Shown here: piece after piece, positions 59,912 to 64,000 of the stretch
How positions within the stretch are numbered: the first letter of the stretch is position 1
Layout: each line of letters begins with the position of its first letter
Origin: Acidovorax sp. NCPPB 3576
Lineage (GTDB): Bacteria > Pseudomonadota > Gammaproteobacteria > Burkholderiales > Burkholderiaceae_C
Assembly: GCF_028473605.1 (NCBI RefSeq)
Contig: NZ_CP097267.1
Location: 3,402,501 to 3,466,500, forward strand
DNA: 64,000 nucleotides
Direction of reading: 5' to 3'
Program-made: the position numbers and the translations under genes
The notes under the pieces: model-generated
What the model was told of the DNA's origin: nothing
Database searches by the model: none
Seen by the model: the letters and a program-made list of their open reading frames with translations, nothing else

Positions 59912-60646
59912 ATGCCGCACCCCCGCCTTGCTCGCTATCGGCGCCCTGCCCTCGCCCTTCTGGCCGGGACGCTGCTCGCATCCTTGACGCTCTACATCGG
60001 GCTTCACCGTGGCGGCTCAGACGAGCGCCGGGTTGCGGAAGACGCGAACAGTGCCGCACCGCTGGGCGCCAGCGTCGGCCCCTGGGTGCATGGGCCCATG
60101 CAGGCGCGGTTCGCGCTCACCCTTTATGCGGACCTCGAATGCCCGTTTTGCAAGACCTACTATCCGGCGCTGAAGGACTGGATCGACCGGCATCCCGACA
60201 CCCGCCTTCAATGGCACCATCTTCCTTTGCCGACACACGAACCGGCGACATCGAACCTGGCCGCGCTGGCGGAATGCGTGGGACAGGCCCACGGCCACAG
60301 CGGCTATTGGGATGCCGTGGCCTGGATCTACCGCAACACCCGTGGCGGCGGCCAGGGTCTGGAGGACGGCCTGCGCTATCCCGGCACCACGCCTGACGTT
60401 CAGGATTGCATTGACAGCGGCCGGGGCCGCGCCGCCGTTCAGGCGCAAGCGGCCGCAGGGCCGCGCGAGGGCGTGGTCGCCACCCCGACCGTGCGGGTGA
60501 CCGACACCCTCAGCGGGCAGTCTTTGCTGCTGCAGGGACAGGTCGAGGGCGACGCGCTGCTGTCGGCCCTGGATTTGATGGGCAGCGGCAATCCGGTTGC
60601 CTCTGGCTCCCGATTGTTGGCTGACCCCGCCGCCGATTCGGAGTGA
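59912..60646 (+). CDS. Thioredoxin-fold (DsbA/DsbC-like) protein of the transfer operon
   Basis: This 244-residue protein is anchored by an N-terminal membrane segment (RPALALLAGTLLASLTLYIG) with a periplasmic thioredoxin domain. The redox motif is CPFC at residues 77-80 in LYADLECPFCKTYYP, as in DsbA-like enzymes. A later cis-proline is seen in VVATPTVRV. It would form or isomerise disulfides in secreted T4SS parts. In related ICEs it follows traC; here 14 kb of cargo lies between. Confidence 0.85.
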   Translation: MPHPRLARYRRPALALLAGTLLASLTLYIGLHRGGSDERRVAEDANSAAPLGASVGPWVHGPMQARFALTLYADLECPFCKTYYPALKDWIDRHPDTRLQWHHLPLPTHEPATSNLAALAECVGQAHGHSGYWDAVAWIYRNTRGGGQGLEDGLRYPGTTPDVQDCIDSGRGRAAVQAQAAAGPREGVVATPTVRVTDTLSGQSLLLQGQVEGDALLSALDLMGSGNPVASGSRLLADPAADSE

Positions 60647-60690
60647 ACTGCACGGTGCCATCCGAGGCATCCGTTGTGCGGGAGATCACC

Positions 60691-61143
60691 ATGCCCAGTG
60701 TTTTTGTTCGGCCAAGTTCAAACCTGCGGGGAGGTCCGTTGCTCACGGCGGCCATCGCTCTGGCCAGCGCGTTCGCATCGACCTTCGTCCAGGCCGCAGA
60801 GGTGAAGGTCTTCACGCTGCAGTCGATCCCTTTGATCGGCGTTTCCACGGAGGTGGCCGTTGTCCACCTCGATGCGGCCAGCCAGATCGAATCCCGCATC
60901 GGCGCCCAACTGCCGGCCGATCCAGAACACGCGCAGGCCATTGCGCGGGAACGCCTGGACCGAGGTGGTGCGGGGTTGCAGCGGGAACTGGCAGCGGCGT
61001 ACCAGGGCGTGGCCGATGCCTGGAGCCTGGGGATCACCACCCTGCCCGCCGTGGTCGTGGACCGGCGCTACGTCGTCTATGGCGAGCCCGATGTGGCGAA
61101 GGCGTCCGCCCGCATCGCGGCCTACCGAAAGGCCCACCCATGA
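60691..61143 (+). CDS. TIGR03757-type integrating conjugative element protein (DUF1525)
   Basis: This 150-residue exported protein has a signal peptide ending VQAA and the family pattern EVKVFTLQSIPLIGV, then QLPADPEHAQAIARERLDR and WSLGITTLPAVVVDRRYVVYG. The last segment resembles the C-terminal part of a thioredoxin fold without the CXXC. ATG 60691 has GGGAG before it; a GTG 48 bp upstream is possible. It overlaps the next gene by 4 bp. Confidence 0.88.
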   Translation: MPSVFVRPSSNLRGGPLLTAAIALASAFASTFVQAAEVKVFTLQSIPLIGVSTEVAVVHLDAASQIESRIGAQLPADPEHAQAIARERLDRGGAGLQRELAAAYQGVADAWSLGITTLPAVVVDRRYVVYGEPDVAKASARIAAYRKAHP

Positions 61144-62093
61144 AACACCGACCTCCGTGGCGCGCCGGGATCGCTGCCGCCCTCCTGGGCATGGCTTCGA
61201 CCGCCTTGGCACTGGACACCGCCACCATCGCCTCGTCCGCCCTGTCGCCGGATTGCCTGGAGTACCGGGTGGTGGGCATCTGCTACTGGCTGCGCTGCTC
61301 GAAGTCGGGCTGCTCGGTGCGCACCTCGGTGAAGGTCCGTCACTACGTGCCGGATGCCGTCGTGTCGAGCTATGCCAACACGGGCGAGAACCCGTGGGTC
61401 GAGGTGCGTGCGATGGGCATGCCCAATCCCACCGCAGTCGCGGGCGGCGACGGCACGACCAACCAGAGCAACGAGAACAATCTCTCCAGATTCAAGAACG
61501 CCGATGTGATCGGCCATCCGGGCGGATCGCTGTTCGGCCGCTTTGCCAGCACCTCCGGTGTTAGCTGCGAGGGCGCGGGCACGGCCTTCATGCCCTATCT
61601 GATAAGCACGCTCGATACCGTGGCCTGGCGCTACAACGTGCCCGAAGCGGTCTATCCCGAAGCACTGATCCCCGGCATGCGGGAGATCGGCGCTCGCACC
61701 ACCCTCAATCTATGGGGTTCGGTCTATCCGCGGGGCGGCTTCCTTCACCAGACGGATGACCACAAGAGCGGTGCCGTGGTGGCCCAGCGGGCCGGCGATG
61801 TCGTCACGCGGCGCGGACAGCCGCATGTCTATCAGCCGATGCTCTCCAAACCGCGCGCCGGCTACTGGCCTGCCGGTGAGCTCATCGAAGGGAATGCCTC
61901 CACGGGCAAGTGGCAGGAACTGACCCCTGTCCTGTCGCCCACCTGTGCGGTGTTCCCTCACTCGAATACCCGGGTGCAGGCCCCGCGTGGCGACTACGCC
62001 TGGGCGCTGTGGCGCCCCTACAGCTGCTGCCAGCGGCGGGGCCAGGTGTTCCTGGGCAGCGTGGATTTCAACGGTGGAGGCTTGCGGCAATGA
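61140..62093 (+). CDS. TIGR03756-type protein, TraU-like
   Basis: This 317-residue exported protein has a signal peptide ending ALAL. It is cysteine-rich (SPDCLEYRVVGICYWLRCSKSGC; SCEGAG; YSCCQRRGQVFLGS), and the pattern CLEYRVVGICYWLRC is diagnostic for the TraU-like TIGR03756 (PFL_4710) family. Many disulfides are expected, which fits the thioredoxin-like genes just before it. It overlaps the genes on both sides by 4 bp. Confidence 0.9.
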   Translation: MKHRPPWRAGIAAALLGMASTALALDTATIASSALSPDCLEYRVVGICYWLRCSKSGCSVRTSVKVRHYVPDAVVSSYANTGENPWVEVRAMGMPNPTAVAGGDGTTNQSNENNLSRFKNADVIGHPGGSLFGRFASTSGVSCEGAGTAFMPYLISTLDTVAWRYNVPEAVYPEALIPGMREIGARTTLNLWGSVYPRGGFLHQTDDHKSGAVVAQRAGDVVTRRGQPHVYQPMLSKPRAGYWPAGELIEGNASTGKWQELTPVLSPTCAVFPHSNTRVQAPRGDYAWALWRPYSCCQRRGQVFLGSVDFNGGGLRQ

Positions 62094-63499
62094 CGGTTTC
62101 TCATTCGACGCGCACGTTCGCCCTGGTCACGGCGATGGCGGTGGCATCTCTCCATGTCGGCGCGGCGGCCCAGAGCGCCGATAAGACTGGCGAGAAGGCT
62201 GGCGAGTACGGCCTGCAGCGCCAGGGCAGCGTGATCGGGGACGATGTGCTCTACAGCATCGGCGGGGGGCGCGCCGTGTCCATGACCAGTGCTGCCCAGA
62301 TGCGCTCGATCGGTGTGGGGGTCGGCTGGAACAGCAATCTCATTTGCGGCGACATGAACATCGCGACCACGATCCAGAACCAGCTCAATGGGGTCACCAA
62401 CGGGTTCCAGACCATCATGTCGTCGGTGATCCAGAACGCCAGCAGCGCGGTGGCGTCGCTGCCGGCGCTGATCATCCAGCGTGCCGATCCGGGCCTGTAC
62501 AACCTCCTGACCAACGGGGTGCTGCAGGCGCGGCTGGATTTCGACCGCTCGAAGGCGACGTGCCGCGGGATCGCGAACCGGATGGCGGACATGGCGGGCG
62601 GCCAGTTGGGCTGGGGCCAGCTGGCCGAAGGCATGGCCCTCAAGAAGGCCGTGGCCAGCACCGATGCGGTTTCGGCCATCGACGAGGCGGAACGCCATCG
62701 GGGCAAGGACGGCGTGCCCTGGGTGGGCGGGCGCAATGCCGGTGGTGCCGGCCAGGCACCCATCCGGGTGGTCGCGGACGTGACGCGCGCGGGCTACAAC
62801 CTGGTGAACGGGCGCGGGGTCGAGGACACCTCGCCCATCGATGCCGCCGGGTGTGGCAACCGGCTGGCCTGCGAGACCTGGTCGTCCCCGCAAGCGGCGG
62901 TCGAATGGGCCACCCGGGTGCTGGGCGAGCAGGAACAGCGCACTTGCGACAGCTGCACCAAGACCCAGACCGTGCCCGGCGTCGGCCTGACGCCCCTCAT
63001 TCAGGAGGAATACGACACCAAGCTGCAGGTGCTGCAGGAATTGATTGCCGGTCGCCAGCCGACGAGCTTCGAGAACCTGCAAGCCGCGAGCAGCGGCTCG
63101 CTGCCCGTGACGCGGGGGGTGATCGAGGCGCTGCGCGACGAACCGGACCAGGACGTTCTGGCCCGGCGACTGGCCTCCGAAGTGGCCTTGGCGAGCGTGC
63201 TGGAGAAGGCGTTGCTGCTCCAGCGCACGTTGCTGACCGGGCGGATGGAGCCCAACGTGGCCGCCAACGAACTGGCCCAGCAGGCGGTAGGCCAGGACAG
63301 CGACCTTTTGGACCGCGAGATCCGCAATCTCAAGACGGAACTGGAGTTGCGCCGCGAACTCGCCAACAACGCGCCCATGGCCATCATCCAGCGGCACAGC
63401 ACGCGTGCAGCGGGATCGCGCGGCATCTATCAGGGCGACCCGACGCGCAACCGGCTCGATCAGCTGCAACAGCCACCCCCGCGTGGGGGCACGCCATGA
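62090..63499 (+). CDS. TIGR03755-type integrating conjugative element protein
   Basis: This 469-residue exported protein has a signal peptide ending AAAQS. The N-terminal half has VGVGWNSNLICGDMNI and QNQLNGVTNGFQTIMSSVI, and the C-terminal half is helical (LDREIRNLKTELELRREL). It matches TIGR03755 (PFL_4711) and is functionally like TraH of F-type systems (by analogy). It ends in a 4-bp overlap with the next gene. Confidence 0.9.
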   Translation: MTVSHSTRTFALVTAMAVASLHVGAAAQSADKTGEKAGEYGLQRQGSVIGDDVLYSIGGGRAVSMTSAAQMRSIGVGVGWNSNLICGDMNIATTIQNQLNGVTNGFQTIMSSVIQNASSAVASLPALIIQRADPGLYNLLTNGVLQARLDFDRSKATCRGIANRMADMAGGQLGWGQLAEGMALKKAVASTDAVSAIDEAERHRGKDGVPWVGGRNAGGAGQAPIRVVADVTRAGYNLVNGRGVEDTSPIDAAGCGNRLACETWSSPQAAVEWATRVLGEQEQRTCDSCTKTQTVPGVGLTPLIQEEYDTKLQVLQELIAGRQPTSFENLQAASSGSLPVTRGVIEALRDEPDQDVLARRLASEVALASVLEKALLLQRTLLTGRMEPNVAANELAQQAVGQDSDLLDREIRNLKTELELRRELANNAPMAIIQRHSTRAAGSRGIYQGDPTRNRLDQLQQPPPRGGTP

Positions 63500-63846
63500 T
63501 GCCCGCCTGGCTGCGACTGCGCTGGCTGCCGGGTCGGCGGGCCGCAGTGGCGCTGCTGTGGGCGGCGGCAGTGATCGCGGTCGCCGTCGTCGCCAATCTG
63601 GTGGGCATCCGGATGCTCGGCAGCATCGTCCAATGGGATCGCTGGCTCAAGGAGCAGGCAGTGTGGTTTTTCGCATGGCGGCTGGCGCTGTATGCGGTGA
63701 CCGGCTGGGGATGGGTGTGGATGCGCAGGCGTCTGTGCGCACGCGAGCCGGACGGAAACGCGCACCAGCGGTTCCTGCGTGCCGAAATCGCCGCCGCCAT
63801 GGCGCTGGTGGCACTGGAATGCAGCCTGCTGCTGCAGGCACGCTAA
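63496..63846 (+). CDS. Small membrane protein before traG
   Basis: This 116-residue protein has two or three hydrophobic stretches (AVALLWAAAVIAVAVVANLV; WRLALYAVTGWGWVWM; AAAMALVALECSLLLQ). It occurs between the PFL_4711 and TraG genes in related elements and has no assigned function. ATG 63496 overlaps the upstream stop (ATGATG); 63499 is an equal choice. Confidence 0.75.
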   Translation: MMPAWLRLRWLPGRRAAVALLWAAAVIAVAVVANLVGIRMLGSIVQWDRWLKEQAVWFFAWRLALYAVTGWGWVWMRRRLCAREPDGNAHQRFLRAEIAAAMALVALECSLLLQAR

Positions 63847-63864
63847 CACCGGAGGGATCGGCCA

Positions 63865-64000
63865 ATGACGCTCTACACGACGGACTATCTGGAGTATTAC
63901 CTGACGCTGGTGGGCTGGCTGGTCCACAACGGAATCTGGAACGTGCTGGTCGCCAGCGGCGTGTTCGCGATCCCGTTCCTGACCATCGTGATCCAGGAGT
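63865..64000 (+). CDS. traG: TraG N-terminal fragment, cut by the window end
   Basis: The first 45 residues (starting MTLYTTDYLEYYLTLVGWLV) match the start of the TraG-type mating-pair stabilisation protein of PFGI-1 elements, a large multi-pass membrane protein. CGGAGGGATCG gives a ribosome site before ATG 63865. The frame is open to the end of the window, so only the beginning can be judged. Confidence 0.85.
   Translation, partial: MTLYTTDYLEYYLTLVGWLVHNGIWNVLVASGVFAIPFLTIVIQE

Overview
The window is the interior of an integrative and conjugative element (ICE) of the ICEclc / PFGI-1 / SPI-7 class, carried by a GC-rich beta-proteobacterium. A member of Burkholderiales, probably Comamonadaceae or Alcaligenaceae, is most likely. 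The evidence for the class is the full series of PFGI-1-type conserved proteins in their usual order (ParA/ParB, DUF2857, STY4528-type replication protein, PFL_4669, DUF3158, SSB, TopB, STY4534/DUF3577, DUF3275, then PilL, TraD, RAQPRD, TraC and TraU-like proteins). The host guess rests on an orphan Bug-family tricarboxylate-binding protein, the base composition and a Comamonadaceae-like palindrome. No integrase, attachment site or relaxase lies in the window.

Layout. (1) 1-8579 is the partition and replication module: ParA end, a HicA-like overlapping gene, ParB, DUF2857, the STY4528 replication protein with a candidate origin inside its gene, PFL_4669, DUF3158, SSB and TopB. (2) 8580-26082 is a module of separately expressed accessory genes: a cytosine methyltransferase, a GHKL-like ATPase, higBA, an IS5-family insertion with intact ends, several unknown conserved ICE genes, DUF3085, DUF3577, DUF3275, a DUF6094-type methylase, two tandem paralogues and a large SNF2-type helicase. 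These genes have long leaders. Five leaders hold copies of one structured RNA, and at least seven hold a terminator-like nested hairpin next to the ribosome binding site. (3) 26197-45912 and 59912-64000 form the type IV secretion (mating-pair formation) operon, with 4-bp overlaps between most genes. (4) Two cargo blocks interrupt that operon. 33263-38192 is low in GC and holds an unknown gene plus a leftward set of three genes: a coiled-coil membrane protein, an Mrr-like nuclease and an RX4H HEPN-like protein. 45913-59911 holds a type VI secretion effector module (VgrG, DUF6484, DUF2169, a TIGR02270-like protein, a ketosynthase-like protein, a PAAR-Rhs toxin and its immunity gene) plus a Bug-family binding protein and an AP2-like protein.

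How the parts work together. The replication module could let the excised circle replicate and segregate. The T4SS operon transfers it. The accessory module may prepare DNA (methylases, helicase, SSB, TopB) or control copy number. The cargo blocks give the host an antibacterial toxin and a probable defence cassette. The observation I rate highest is the family of five paralogous leader RNAs (10674-19532). Four of them can form the same series of hairpins plus an interleaved two-helix pseudoknot, and base changes between copies preserve pairing in several helices.
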